A stretch of 64,000 nt of DNA from Acidimicrobiales bacterium (GCA_014237715.1 JAAZZG010000009.1:1-64000); one strand, 5' to 3'. Positions 9,613 through 18,576 are shown, numbered from the stretch's first letter. The notes: a model not told the origin generated them from the letters alone. A program made the numbers and translations.

Positions 9613-11218
9613 CGTACCCACGCTGCCGAAAGCAGTCGAGATATATGACACCACGCTGCGCGACGGCGCTCAGCTCGAGGGCATCTCGCTGACCGTCGAC
9701 GACAAGCTTCGCATTGCCGAGCAGTTAGACCGGCTAGGCGTGCACTACATCGAGGGCGGCTGGCCGGGCGCCAACCCCAAGGACGTCGAGTTCTTCGAGC
9801 GCGCCCGCATCGAACTGGACCTGCAGCGTTCGACGCTGGTGGCCTTCGGTTCGACGCGCCGGGTCGGGGGCGAGGCCGACGGTGACACCACGTTGACCAA
9901 CCTGCTCGAAGCCGGTACCGAGGTGGTGTGCATTGTCGGCAAGGCATCGGCGTACCACGTGACTGAGGCCCTGCGAACCGACCTGGACGAGGGCGTGGCC
10001 ATGGTCGCTGACTCGGTCCGCCACCTGAAGTCCCACGGTCGGACGGTGTTCTTCGATGCCGAGCACTTCTTCGACGGCTACGCCGACGACCCGGAGTTCT
10101 CAATGCGGGTCCTGCTTGGAGCCGCCGAGGCCGGTGCCGACTGCCTCGTGCTATGTGACACCAACGGCGGGTCGTTGCCCGGACGGATCGAGTCCATGGT
10201 CCGCGACGTGGTGGCCGCCGTCGACTGCGCGGTCGGCGTGCACCTCCACAACGACACCGGGTGTGGCGTGGCCAACGCCCTGGCTGGTGTGGCGGGTGGC
10301 GCCACCCACGTCCAGGGCACCATCAACGGCTATGGCGAACGGGTCGGCAACTGCGACCTGGTTCCGATCATCGCCAACCTGACACTCAAGATGGGCGTCG
10401 AGACCGTCACCGCCGACCGACTCGCCGAACTCACCCCGGTGGCCCACCACGTGGCTGAACTGGTGAACTTCGCTGCCGACCCCCAGCAGCCCTACGTGGG
10501 CGCCACGGCGTTCGCCCACAAGGCGGGCCTCCACACCAGCGCCATTGCCCGGCGTCGCGACGCCTACGAGCATGTGGATCCCGAGCTGGTCGGCAACGGC
10601 ACCCGGTTCCTCGTCTCGGAGATGTCTGGACGGTCGACCATTGAACTGAAGGCGACCCAGCTGGGTATCGAACTCGACGGTGACACCCTGGGCGAGATCG
10701 TCGAGACCCTCAAGGAGCTGGAGTACGCCGGCTACCACTTCGAGGCCGCCGATGCCTCCCTCGAATTGCTCATGCGAGCCGCAGCCGGTTGGTCTCACGA
10801 CTTCTTCGAGTTGGAGTCGTTCTCGGTCGACGTCGGACACCGGTCGGGGAGTGGAAGCCGGGCATGGAACGAGGTGGCTGTCGAGGTCGAGACCGAGGCC
10901 ACCGTCAAGGTCCATGTCGATGGCGAACGCATGGTGGCCACCGGAGAGGGCAACGGTCCGGTCAACGCCCTAGATGCCGCACTCCGATCGGCGCTAGCCG
11001 ATCGCCATCCACAGTTGGACCGCCTGCACCTGACCGATTTCAAGGTCCGGGTACTGGAGACCCGTGAGGGCACCGCTGCAGTCACCCGTGTGCTCATCGA
11101 CACCACCAACGGTGAACGCACCTGGACGACCATCGGGGTGTCGGAGAACATCATCGAGGCGTCCTGGCAGGCCCTTGTCGACTCGTTGGTCTACGGTCTG
11201 TTTCACACGTCAGCCTGA
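9599..11218 (+). CDS. cimA: (R)-citramalate synthase
   Basis: The 539-residue protein belongs to the isopropylmalate/homocitrate synthase superfamily. It shows DTTLRDGAQLEGISLTVDDK, EGGWPGANPKD, VHLHNDTGCGVAN and INGYGERVGNCDL, features of the CimA branch, which condenses pyruvate with acetyl-CoA. A TIM barrel (about 1-290) is followed by a LeuA-type allosteric C-terminal domain (about 400-530). This gives a threonine-independent route to isoleucine, matching the Ile-rich leader peptide. The enzyme could accept other oxo-acids, but GGWPGANPKD strongly favours citramalate synthase. Confidence 0.9.
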   Translation: MSTPDVPTLPKAVEIYDTTLRDGAQLEGISLTVDDKLRIAEQLDRLGVHYIEGGWPGANPKDVEFFERARIELDLQRSTLVAFGSTRRVGGEADGDTTLTNLLEAGTEVVCIVGKASAYHVTEALRTDLDEGVAMVADSVRHLKSHGRTVFFDAEHFFDGYADDPEFSMRVLLGAAEAGADCLVLCDTNGGSLPGRIESMVRDVVAAVDCAVGVHLHNDTGCGVANALAGVAGGATHVQGTINGYGERVGNCDLVPIIANLTLKMGVETVTADRLAELTPVAHHVAELVNFAADPQQPYVGATAFAHKAGLHTSAIARRRDAYEHVDPELVGNGTRFLVSEMSGRSTIELKATQLGIELDGDTLGEIVETLKELEYAGYHFEAADASLELLMRAAAGWSHDFFELESFSVDVGHRSGSGSRAWNEVAVEVETEATVKVHVDGERMVATGEGNGPVNALDAALRSALADRHPQLDRLHLTDFKVRVLETREGTAAVTRVLIDTTNGERTWTTIGVSENIIEASWQALVDSLVYGLFHTSA

Positions 11219-11244
11219 GACCGGACCGGGCTGAGGCTGACGTA

Positions 11245-11904
11245 GTGACATCGCGTTCGAGGGTCCTGCTTGCCGAATGCCTGGGAACCACGCTGCTTCT
11301 CATCGGGGTGGTCGGCTCAGGGATCATGGCCGCCCGCCTCAGCCCGGACGACGTGGGCCTCCAGTTGTTCCAGAACGCGGTGGCCACAGCAGCGGTGCTG
11401 GTGGCCATCATCGCCATCTTCGGCACCATCTCGGCTGACTTCAATCCTGCGGTAACCATCGGTGCCTGGCTGCTGGGCCACCGGGCGGGGCGGGACGTCG
11501 CCCCGCTGATCGTGGTGCAGGTCATCGGTGCGGTTGCCGGCACGGTGCTAGCCAACCTCATGTTCGACCTTGATGCCGCCACGTGGTCGACCACGTCACG
11601 TTCGGGTGGCCATCTATGGCTGTCCGAGGTGGTGGCCACCGTGGGCCTGTTACTGGTGGTGTTCGCCCTCGTCCGGGCGGGCCGCACCGCTCACCTGCCG
11701 TACGTGGTTGGTGCCTACATCGGCGGGGCCTACTTCTTCACCTCGTCGACCAGTTTCGCAAACCCGGCGGTCACCGTGGGACGCACCCTGAGCGATACGT
11801 TCGCCGGGATCGAACCGTCGTGTGCGCCGATGTTCGTGGTGATGCAGCTGGTCGGGGTGGGCGTAGCCGTCGTTCTCCTGCGGGCGCTCTTCCCGACCGA
11901 CTGA
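11245..11904 (+). CDS. Aquaporin / MIP-family channel
   Basis: This 219-residue membrane protein has about six transmembrane helices and two NPA boxes, FNPAVTIGAW near residue 67 and FANPAVTVGRTLSD near residue 173. The first half begins LAECLGTTLLL, as in major intrinsic proteins. The GRTLSDTFAGI ending after NPA2 resembles channels found next to arsenic genes in other bacteria, but no arsenic genes adjoin it here, so substrate (water, glycerol or arsenite) is open. It follows cimA by 26 bases and may be the last gene of that transcript. Confidence 0.9.
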   Translation: MTSRSRVLLAECLGTTLLLIGVVGSGIMAARLSPDDVGLQLFQNAVATAAVLVAIIAIFGTISADFNPAVTIGAWLLGHRAGRDVAPLIVVQVIGAVAGTVLANLMFDLDAATWSTTSRSGGHLWLSEVVATVGLLLVVFALVRAGRTAHLPYVVGAYIGGAYFFTSSTSFANPAVTVGRTLSDTFAGIEPSCAPMFVVMQLVGVGVAVVLLRALFPTD

Positions 11905-11924
11905 GCGTCAGGTGCCTACTCTTT

Positions 11925-13100
11925 TCAGCTACGGGGCACTTCGATCCACGGAACGTCCTTGTCGACGCGGACGTCACCGGGGAGTCCGAGGACCCGCTCC
12001 CCCAGGATGTTTCGCATGACCTCGGTGGTGCCACCCTCGATGGAGTTGGCTCGCACCCGGAGGAAGTACTCGACCAGCGAGTCGTAGTCCAGCGCCGGAC
12101 GGGTCTGGTCCTGTTCGTAGCCGGCGTCGAACAGGGTGCCGGCCATTCCGGAGAGGCCCAGGGCGAAGGCGAAGGCGTCCTTGTTGAACTCGGCGGACAA
12201 GACCTTGCCGATCGACCCCTCGGGGCCCGGCGTACCGGTCTCCCGGGACTGCTCGGCCCGCATGTTGTTGAGCCGCAGCGCCTCGCTTCGCACCCAGAGG
12301 CGCATCAGGTCGTCCCGGCGTGCAGGATCGTCGTGCCCATGGTCCCGCCAGGCCTCCATTACCCAGTCGATGGTGCCCTTATCCGACGAACGGGTCTCGC
12401 CGCCGATGGCCACCCGCTCGTTCATGAGCGTGGTCAGGGTGACCCGCCACCCGTCGCCCACGTCACCCAACCGGTCGGCCTCGGCCACCCGGGCGTCGGT
12501 CAGGTAGATCTCGTTGAACTCGGCCTGGCCCGTTAACTGGCGGAGCGGTCGAATCTCCACACCGGACTGGTTCAGGTCGATGGCGAAGTAGGTGAGTCCC
12601 CGATGTTTGGGCGCGTCGGGATCGGTGCGGGTGACCAGGAGGCCCCACCGAGCCAGATGGGCGTTACTGGTCCACACCTTCTGGCCGTTGACCACCCATT
12701 CGTCGCCGTCGGCCACCGCCCGGGTCGACAGGCCGGCCACGTCGGATCCGGCGCCTGGCTCAGAGAACAACTGGCACCAGATCTCCTCACCGGTGAACAA
12801 CGGCCGCAGCCAGCGTCCGTGCTGCTCGGGAGTTCCACAGGTCACGATCGTCGGCGCGGCCATGCCATAACCGATGTCGTACCGGGGTTGCGGTCCATCA
12901 GCGGCCACCACGGACTCATGGACGAGTCCCTGCAGATTTCGATCGGCATCGAGGCCGCCACTGCCCACCGGGAAGTGAACCCAAGCTAGGCCTAGGTCGT
13001 ACTGGGCACCCAGAAACCCCAGGCGGTCGCTGGGATCGGCCTCTAGCAACTGGTCGATGCGGGAGCGGATCTCGGTCTCGGTGGCGGGCATGGCAGGCAT
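11925..13100 (-). CDS. Acyl-CoA dehydrogenase
   Basis: The 391-residue FAD enzyme has the family motifs WCQLFSEPGAGSDVAGLSTRA (flavin/substrate site, seen in overlapping pieces), VVNGQKVWTSNAHLARWGLL and, near the C-terminus, GGTTEVMRNILGERVLGLP. It would introduce a 2,3-double bond into an acyl-CoA. A standard length suggests an intact enzyme. TAGGAT lies six bases before the ATG. It is divergent from the EamA transporter and convergent with the aquaporin. Confidence 0.93.
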   Translation of the reverse strand: MPAMPATETEIRSRIDQLLEADPSDRLGFLGAQYDLGLAWVHFPVGSGGLDADRNLQGLVHESVVAADGPQPRYDIGYGMAAPTIVTCGTPEQHGRWLRPLFTGEEIWCQLFSEPGAGSDVAGLSTRAVADGDEWVVNGQKVWTSNAHLARWGLLVTRTDPDAPKHRGLTYFAIDLNQSGVEIRPLRQLTGQAEFNEIYLTDARVAEADRLGDVGDGWRVTLTTLMNERVAIGGETRSSDKGTIDWVMEAWRDHGHDDPARRDDLMRLWVRSEALRLNNMRAEQSRETGTPGPEGSIGKVLSAEFNKDAFAFALGLSGMAGTLFDAGYEQDQTRPALDYDSLVEYFLRVRANSIEGGTTEVMRNILGERVLGLPGDVRVDKDVPWIEVPRS

Positions 13101-13106
13101 GGCGGG

Positions 13107-13112
13107 ATCCTA
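13107..13112 (-). promoter_or_regulatory. -10 box of the acyl-CoA dehydrogenase gene
   Basis: TAGGAT on the minus strand is followed by CCCGCC and the ATG, consistent with a leaderless mRNA. Confidence 0.5.
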
Positions 13113-13166
13113 GGAACCGTCTGGGCCGGAAGCGGAATCGGAACCGTCCGCAATACGGGCCGCCGG

Positions 13167-13172
13167 TAGCGT
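13167..13172 (+). promoter_or_regulatory. -10 box of the EamA transporter gene
   Basis: TAGCGT lies six bases before the ATG at 13179, and is arranged back to back with the dehydrogenase promoter. Confidence 0.5.
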
Positions 13173-13178
13173 GCGGCG

Positions 13179-14111
13179 ATGATCAGGCGGGAGCAGACCG
13201 ACGGAGCGGCGGCGGCCGAGGGCGCCCAACTGGGGACCATCGACTGGCTCCTCCTGTTGACAGCGGCCGGTGTCTGGGGTTCGTCGTTCCTCTTCATGGA
13301 TGTAGCCCTGCGGGTCGAGCATCCAGGCCTGGTGGCCTGGTTGCGGCCTGCGCTGGGCCTCTGCTTTCTGGCGGTCGTCCCCGGCGCGTGGCGGCCAGTG
13401 GATCGGAGCGACCTCCCGACGATCGGCCTCCTGGGGTTGCTGTGGATGGCCATCCCGCTCACGATGTTTCCGCTGGCTCAGACATGGATCGATTCCTCGA
13501 TCGCCGGGATGATGAACAGCGGCATGCCGATCATGACATTGATGGCCGGCGCGGCGTTCTTCGGGGTCCGAACCCACCGACTCCAGGTGGCCGGGGTGAT
13601 GGCCGGCATGGTCGGCATCCTCATGGTCGGACTCCCCACGGCGATCGGGGGCGGGAGTGGTGGTTCCGGTACCGGAGTACTGGGCGTGCTCCTCGTAGTG
13701 GTGGCCATCTCCTGCTACGGAATCGCCGCCAACATCGCTGGGCCCCTGCAGCGCCGATACGGATCGCCGGCCGTGCTGGTCAGGGTGTTGATGGTCGCCA
13801 CCGTGGCCACCCTGCCGTGGGGCATTGTCGGGCTTGCCGACTCGGATTTCGCCTGGTCGGCCGCCGGATCCAACCTGGCCGTCGGGATCGGCGGGACCGG
13901 GGTGGCCTATGTGGCCGCGGCCACACTGATCGGCCGGGTGGGACCCGTCCGCATGTCGTCGGTGACCTATCTGGTACCCATCGTGGCCGCCGTCCTCGGG
14001 GTCGTGGTCCTCGATGAGGTCTTGGGCATCTGGGAGGTAGCCGGGCTGGCCACCCTCATGGTCGGGGCGTGGATGACGACGCGCACCGGCACACCCGCTG
14101 CCACGGACTGA
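13179..14111 (+). CDS. EamA/DMT-family transporter
   Basis: The 310-residue protein has ten hydrophobic segments arranged as two EamA repeats (about 20-150 and 165-300). It starts with TIDWLLLLTAAGVWGSSFLFMDVAL, the usual WG(S/A)SF beginning of drug/metabolite transporters, and has the VPIVAAVLGVVVLDE(V) motif in the second repeat. Likely an inner-membrane metabolite exporter; the substrate is not predictable. Gene is monocistronic with a leaderless-type promoter. Confidence 0.88.
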   Translation: MIRREQTDGAAAAEGAQLGTIDWLLLLTAAGVWGSSFLFMDVALRVEHPGLVAWLRPALGLCFLAVVPGAWRPVDRSDLPTIGLLGLLWMAIPLTMFPLAQTWIDSSIAGMMNSGMPIMTLMAGAAFFGVRTHRLQVAGVMAGMVGILMVGLPTAIGGGSGGSGTGVLGVLLVVVAISCYGIAANIAGPLQRRYGSPAVLVRVLMVATVATLPWGIVGLADSDFAWSAAGSNLAVGIGGTGVAYVAAATLIGRVGPVRMSSVTYLVPIVAAVLGVVVLDEVLGIWEVAGLATLMVGAWMTTRTGTPAATD

Positions 14112-14126
14112 CCGCCCGCAGGCTGT

Positions 14127-15239
14127 TCAGATTCGGGTGTCGGCTCGACGGCGGCTGGTGCCGGGGCCGCTGTAGTAGAGGCCGTAGCCCGGCTCGTTGG
14201 GATAGTCCAGGTCGGGTGGATCAGCGGTCGCCGAGCGCCACCAGTCCAGAAGCCGATCCTCGCGGGCGTAGTCGAACGGATCCTCTAGGACGGCCTCCTG
14301 GGCACCGCCGGACTCCAACGGATTGTCGGCCAGCCAACGAGCGGAGATCCCGACGGCTTCCCGGGCCGAGACGAGGTCCCGGTAGCCCAACACATCACGG
14401 GTGGCCGACAGGTCCAGAATCCGGTGTCCCGGCTCGACCTGCATCATCAGGGGTCGGGCAGGCAGGGCGAGGTCGGTGGGCATCCCGACGACCTCCATGT
14501 CATGGCCCAGTTCGGCACAGATGAGGGCGATTCGTTGGGCGGTGGTGAGTGACTCCTCGTCACCCACGTTGAAGCACCGTCCGCCGGCCGCCGGCGTATC
14601 CACCGCGCACAGCACCACGTGTGCGGCGTTCTCGCTGTAGGCGCGGGTCTCGGCCATGAGCCCGGCGTCCGGGACGATGATGGCTGACCGTCCATCCAGG
14701 ACCCGTCGCACGATGCACCAGTCCAGCGGAGCGATTTGGCGTGGGCCGTACACGAACGGGTAGCGGAGGTGGATGGCGTCCGGCTGGTGCTCGAACAGTC
14801 GGTCCTCGGTACGGGCCACCCGGTAACTCTTGCCGTCGTCGTCCTCGCCGGAGAGGGGTGCGTCCTCGCCGGTAGGTACGGGCAGGCCAATCGGATCGAA
14901 ACGGGTGGGGTCGAAGTAGCCCCGGTAAGCCGGGGTGCCTCCCACCGAGACGAACCGGCCGCATTGACCGGCCAGGACCTCGGCGATGACTCGGAGGCGT
15001 CCGTAGCAGGCCACCACCACGTCAAATGTCCGGTTGCCCAGGGCGGCCACCACGCCGTCGGTGGAGAACGGGTCGCCGTGGATGTGTTCGACGTGGGACA
15101 CCAAGTCGAGTTCGTGGCGTCCGGTGTGGAAGACGGTGACGTGGTGGTCACGGGCCTCGAGGCCCTGGACGATGGCCGGTCCCGTCGGTCCGGTGCCACC
15201 GATGACGAGCGCGGTGGATCGATCGGTCGACGTGGGCAT
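14127..15239 (-). CDS. NAD-dependent epimerase/dehydratase-like protein (atypical)
   Basis: The 370-residue extended-SDR protein has the nucleotide motif IGGTGPTGPAIVQG (residues about 12-25), HIHGDPFS, RYPFVYGPRQ and FNVGDEESLT. The region that should hold the YxxxK catalytic pair reads SYRVARTEDRLF, so the lysine is replaced by arginine. It may be a non-canonical reductase or a binding protein rather than a classical epimerase. TAGTAT lies eight bases before the ATG, in a compact divergent promoter shared with the VIT1-type gene. Confidence 0.82.
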   Translation of the reverse strand: MPTSTDRSTALVIGGTGPTGPAIVQGLEARDHHVTVFHTGRHELDLVSHVEHIHGDPFSTDGVVAALGNRTFDVVVACYGRLRVIAEVLAGQCGRFVSVGGTPAYRGYFDPTRFDPIGLPVPTGEDAPLSGEDDDGKSYRVARTEDRLFEHQPDAIHLRYPFVYGPRQIAPLDWCIVRRVLDGRSAIIVPDAGLMAETRAYSENAAHVVLCAVDTPAAGGRCFNVGDEESLTTAQRIALICAELGHDMEVVGMPTDLALPARPLMMQVEPGHRILDLSATRDVLGYRDLVSAREAVGISARWLADNPLESGGAQEAVLEDPFDYAREDRLLDWWRSATADPPDLDYPNEPGYGLYYSGPGTSRRRADTRI

Positions 15240-15247
15240 GGGCGTGG

Positions 15248-15253
15248 ATACTA
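15248..15253 (-). promoter_or_regulatory. -10 box of the epimerase-like gene
   Basis: TAGTAT on the minus strand, eight bases before the ATG. Together with 15277-15282 it makes a 50-base divergent, leaderless promoter pair. Confidence 0.5.
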
Positions 15254-15276
15254 CGAGACGTTCCGGCGGCGGGAAC

Positions 15277-15282
15277 TACGGT
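15277..15282 (+). promoter_or_regulatory. -10 box of the VIT1/CCC1 gene
   Basis: TACGGT lies seven bases before the GTG at 15290 and supports that start. Confidence 0.45.
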
Positions 15283-15289
15283 CGGTCTT

Positions 15290-16018
15290 GTGAGCGGAGA
15301 ACATGGATTCCTGACGTCGCGTGGCCGGGTCCACCGGCATCGTGATGTCCAGGGTGGGGCGGCGAGGGCCGCGGTGTTCGGCGTGAGTGACGGCCTGGTG
15401 TCCAATGTGGCCCTGATCTTGGGTATCGCCGGAGCCAGCACCGATGCGGCGTTCGTACGGGTGGCCGGCGTGTCGGGCCTGCTGGCCGGAGCGGTCTCGA
15501 TGGCAGCTGGCGAGTACGTATCGCTCAGGGCACAGGCCGAACTGGTGGAACGTGAGCTGGAGATCGAACGGATCTCCATTGCCGAGAATCCGGAGGCCGA
15601 GACGGCCGAGCTGGCCGCCATCTACATCGAGAGGGGGCTGAATCCCGAGCAGGCCCGGCTGGTGGCCACTGAACTCATGTCCGATCCGGAGGTGGCCCTC
15701 GACGTCCACGCTCGCGAGGAACTGGGCGTGGACCCGAACCAGTTGGGAAATCCTCTGACGGCCGCTGCGGCCAGTTTCTGGTCGTTCTCCATCGGAGCGT
15801 TCGTTCCGTTGGTGCCGTGGCTCGTCGGATCTGGCACCGGGGCGGTCTGGGCGTCGGCCGGTCTGGGCGTGGGTGCCTCCGCGGCGGTTGGCGGGTTGCT
15901 GGCCCGGCTGACCGAGCGGTCTGTCGTGCGAACGGTAGTTCGCCAACTGGTAGTGGCCTCCGGGGCCTGCCTGGCCACTTACCTCATCGGAGGGTTGCTC
16001 GGAGCGTCGGTGGCCTGA
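15290..16018 (+). CDS. VIT1/CCC1-family metal transporter
   Basis: The 242-residue membrane protein has the family start AAVFGVSDGLVSNVALILGIAGA and the following GLLAGAVSMAAGEYVSLRAQAELVERELE. A charged cytoplasmic segment (about 85-150) carries acidic residues that bind metal in VIT1 relatives, and three more helices follow. The family moves Fe2+ or Mn2+ out of the cytosol. Start GTG is supported by a TACGGT box. It is convergent with the SGNH hydrolase gene. Confidence 0.9.
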   Translation: MSGEHGFLTSRGRVHRHRDVQGGAARAAVFGVSDGLVSNVALILGIAGASTDAAFVRVAGVSGLLAGAVSMAAGEYVSLRAQAELVERELEIERISIAENPEAETAELAAIYIERGLNPEQARLVATELMSDPEVALDVHAREELGVDPNQLGNPLTAAAASFWSFSIGAFVPLVPWLVGSGTGAVWASAGLGVGASAAVGGLLARLTERSVVRTVVRQLVVASGACLATYLIGGLLGASVA

Positions 16019-16028
16019 GCCTCGTCCG

Positions 16029-16080
16029 TCTCCCCCCCCAGCCCGATCGTCTCATTGTCGGGCAGGAAGGGAGGGGGGCC
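16029..16080. terminator. Bidirectional hairpin between convergent genes
   Basis: GCCCGA (16041-16046) and TCGGGC (16058-16063) form an inner stem. A C-tract at 16032-16039 and a G-tract at 16073-16078 can extend it. It fills the 68-base gap between the VIT1 and SGNH stop codons. There is no clear T-run, so the terminator role is inferred from structure and position. Confidence 0.5.
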
Positions 16081-16086
16081 TCCGCG

Positions 16087-16785
16087 TTAGGGACGGTCCA
16101 GCAGGGGGCGAAGAGCCTCGACAAGGAAGAGGTGCCCGTTTCCGTTGGGATGGATGCCGTCGTCGTGCAGCGCGGGGTCCAGTTGGCCGTCTTGCCCGGC
16201 GAACCGTTCCGTGTGGTCGACGAACTCGACGTCACGTTCGACGGCTACCCGGGAAAGCGCGGCGTTCAGCGGAGCGACCAGCGGCTGGTAGCGGTCGGTC
16301 CTGGGGAGCACCGACTGGACGATGATCCGGGCGTTGGGAGCCGCTGCGGCCGTCCGGTCCAACAGGTGGGCCACGTTTCGGACTGTCTGGGCGTGGGGTA
16401 CGCCGATGTACAGGTCGTTGGTTCCGATCATGAACACCACGGTGGCTGGTGGGCCGTCGAGGGACTCGTCAAGCCGTTCCAACAGGTCGTCAGTGGTGTC
16501 CCATCCGATGCCCCGGTTGCGGGCCCCGAGGTCGGAGAAGGCGACCTCCCAGTCCCCATCGAACGTGATGCTGTCGCCGAGGAACACCGTCTCGCCGGCC
16601 CGGATCGGGTTGGCACGATGGACTGATCGGACCCGACCGCGGAGGTTGGCGGCTCGGGCCCGGCTCACCCGGTGCGAGCCGAGGTGGGCGTCAAAGGCAA
16701 GCCACGCCGCGACGACGGCGCCAATGGTCAGGATCCGACGGGCCAGTCGACCGTCGTGAGATGGTGATGCCGGTTGTTCCGTCAT
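16087..16785 (-). CDS. SGNH/GDSL-type hydrolase, membrane-anchored
   Basis: The 232-residue protein starts MTEQPASPSHDGRL and has a hydrophobic segment at about residues 16-32. Then come the SGNH blocks: FLGDSITFDGDW with Ser near 70, MIGTNDLY near 122 and DGIHPNGNGH near 211 with the Asp/His pair. It is probably an extracytoplasmic esterase or deacetylase. The start overlaps the upstream crotonase stop by 4 bases (ATGA). A longer in-frame reading to 17232 only runs antisense-like over the crotonase gene and is not used. Confidence 0.85.
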   Translation of the reverse strand: MTEQPASPSHDGRLARRILTIGAVVAAWLAFDAHLGSHRVSRARAANLRGRVRSVHRANPIRAGETVFLGDSITFDGDWEVAFSDLGARNRGIGWDTTDDLLERLDESLDGPPATVVFMIGTNDLYIGVPHAQTVRNVAHLLDRTAAAAPNARIIVQSVLPRTDRYQPLVAPLNAALSRVAVERDVEFVDHTERFAGQDGQLDPALHDDGIHPNGNGHLFLVEALRPLLDRP

Positions 16786-17555
16786 CGGTTCCCAAACTGA
16801 GGTCGGCGGGACTGTTCGAACGCGGTGATCCCCTCGACCAGATCGGCGCTGTGGAAGCAGGCTTCGGTCAGGACGGCGGCATCGGGTCGACCGGCCAACG
16901 CGGCCCGGGCGGCCCGGAGGGTCATCGGAGCCAGTGCGGCAATGGTGGTACAGCGTTCGGCTACCACCTCGTCCAGCCGGTCGGCGGTCACCACCTCGTG
17001 GATCAGGCCGATCCGTCGGGCCTCGTAGGCATCCAGACGGCGGGCGGTAAGCAGGAGTTCGGCAGCTGACGATCGGCCCACCGTCGCCAGCAGGCGTTCG
17101 ACTGAGTCCAGCGAGTATCCGATGCCCAGGAAGCCGGGCGGCACGGAGAACAGGGCGTCGTCGGCTGCGTAACGGAGGTCGGCTGCCAGAGCCAGTCCGA
17201 CGCCGCCACCCATGCACGCCCCCCGAATGCATGCCACGACGGGGACCCGGCAGGCGGCCAGCGCGTCGGTGGCCCGGTGCTCGACCTCGTCGTACCCGAG
17301 GTGGGCGTCACCCAGCCGGTGATCCCGAAATTCGGCAATATTCGAGCCGGCGCAGAACGCCTCGCGGCCCTCGCCGCGTAGGAGCAGTACCCGGATGTCC
17401 GGGCTGCCATCTACCTCGGCCACCAGGTCGGGGATGGTGGCGTACATGGCCCGACCCATGGCGTTGCGTCTGGTCGGGTCGTCCAGTACCAGCGTGGCCA
17501 CCTTCCCGCCGGAGTCCTCGTCTACCTCGAGGCGGACCGTTCCCGTCGAGGTCAC
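16782..17555 (-). CDS. Enoyl-CoA hydratase/isomerase family protein
   Basis: The 257-residue crotonase-fold protein has the oxyanion segments AFCAGSNIAEF (near residue 65) and IRGACMGGGVGLALAADLRYA (near 105-125), followed by GIGYSLDSVERLLATVGRS. It may act as hydratase or isomerase in acyl-CoA breakdown. The GTG start overlaps the CDF transporter stop by 4 bases and the stop overlaps the SGNH start, so three genes form one coupled unit. Confidence 0.88.
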   Translation of the reverse strand: MTSTGTVRLEVDEDSGGKVATLVLDDPTRRNAMGRAMYATIPDLVAEVDGSPDIRVLLLRGEGREAFCAGSNIAEFRDHRLGDAHLGYDEVEHRATDALAACRVPVVACIRGACMGGGVGLALAADLRYAADDALFSVPPGFLGIGYSLDSVERLLATVGRSSAAELLLTARRLDAYEARRIGLIHEVVTADRLDEVVAERCTTIAALAPMTLRAARAALAGRPDAAVLTEACFHSADLVEGITAFEQSRRPQFGNR

Positions 17556-18487
17556 GACGGGTTCCCGGATCCGGTGGGCTGGTCAGGGAGCGCAGCCTCC
17601 ACGTAGATGGGATGGGCGGTCGGTACGGCGTCGCGCACCAGACGTTCCACATCGTCGACGGTCGCCGCCACCCCGGCGCTGTCCAACGTCGGATCGAAGC
17701 TCACCTGGGCACCGACCAGGATCTCGTCGGGCCCCAGATGCTGGGTGCGGAGGTGGATCAGGGCCACCACACCTGGCGCGGCCCCGATAGCGGCCGTGAT
17801 GGCAGACCGGTCGTCGTCATCGGCCGATTCGCCGATGAGCAGGCTCTGCATCTCGCGGGCCAGCACCACGGCGATGACGGCCAGCAGCAGGCCGATGGCG
17901 ATGGTGCCCACCCCGTCCCAGCGGGGTTCACCGGTGATGCTCGAGAGGCCGACGGCCGCCAGGGCGATGACCAGGCCGAGGAGGGCGCCGACGTCTTCGA
18001 GCAGCACGACGGGCAGCTCGGGGTTCCTAGACCGGACCACGAAGGCCCACCAGGTTCGGCCACGCCTCAGCGGGGAGGCCTCGACCACCGCGGTTCGCAG
18101 CGACCAGGTCTCGAGCACGATGCCGGCCATCAGGATGGCCACTGCCAATGCGGGGGCGTCCATTTCGTGGGGGTGGCGGACCTTATCGATCCCTTCGTGG
18201 ATGGCGAAGGCCGCACCTACGGCGAACAGGACCAGGGCGACCACGAACGACCAGAAGTAGCGCTCGCGGCCGTGGCCGAACGGATGGGTCTCGGTGGGGG
18301 CCCGACGTGACCGGCGACCGCCGAGCAGCAACAGGGCCTGGTTGGACATGTCGGCCACCGAATGGATGGCCTCGGCCAACATGGCCGATGACCGGGTCAG
18401 GGCGAAGCCGATGAACTTGGCCACCGCGATTCCGGCGTTGGCCACCAGCGCGGCGAGCACGGCTCGGGTCCCTCCAGATGCCGACAT
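17552..18487 (-). CDS. Cation diffusion facilitator family transporter
   Basis: The 311-residue protein has about six transmembrane helices with the CDF metal motif AEAIHSVADMSNQ in helix 2 and LLEDVGALLGLVIAL in helix 5, and HPFGHGRERYFW after helix 2. The cytoplasmic C-terminal domain (about 225-305) is the usual ferredoxin-like dimer region. Helix 5 has Glu-Asp rather than His-Asp, a pattern of a CDF branch whose metal is not firmly known. It is first in the unit with crotonase and SGNH hydrolase genes. Confidence 0.9.
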   Translation of the reverse strand: MSASGGTRAVLAALVANAGIAVAKFIGFALTRSSAMLAEAIHSVADMSNQALLLLGGRRSRRAPTETHPFGHGRERYFWSFVVALVLFAVGAAFAIHEGIDKVRHPHEMDAPALAVAILMAGIVLETWSLRTAVVEASPLRRGRTWWAFVVRSRNPELPVVLLEDVGALLGLVIALAAVGLSSITGEPRWDGVGTIAIGLLLAVIAVVLAREMQSLLIGESADDDDRSAITAAIGAAPGVVALIHLRTQHLGPDEILVGAQVSFDPTLDSAGVAATVDDVERLVRDAVPTAHPIYVEAALPDQPTGSGNPS

Positions 18488-18562
18488 CGGACCTCCTGTT
18501 CCTCGTCCTCTTAGCGCCGTTCCGTCGGCGGGCCCGGATCGGCCTACCGAAGGGACTGAGCG

Positions 18563-18568
18563 TAGTGT
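18563..18568 (+). promoter_or_regulatory. -10 box of the MaoC gene
   Basis: TAGTGT lies eight bases before the ATG at 18577, supporting that start over an in-frame upstream one. Confidence 0.4.
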
Positions 18569-18576
18569 CGACCCCC

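Noticed and set aside
16087-17232. A 381-residue version of the SGNH hydrolase
   Set aside because: The extension lies over the crotonase gene in another frame; the ATGA-overlap start gives a normal protein.
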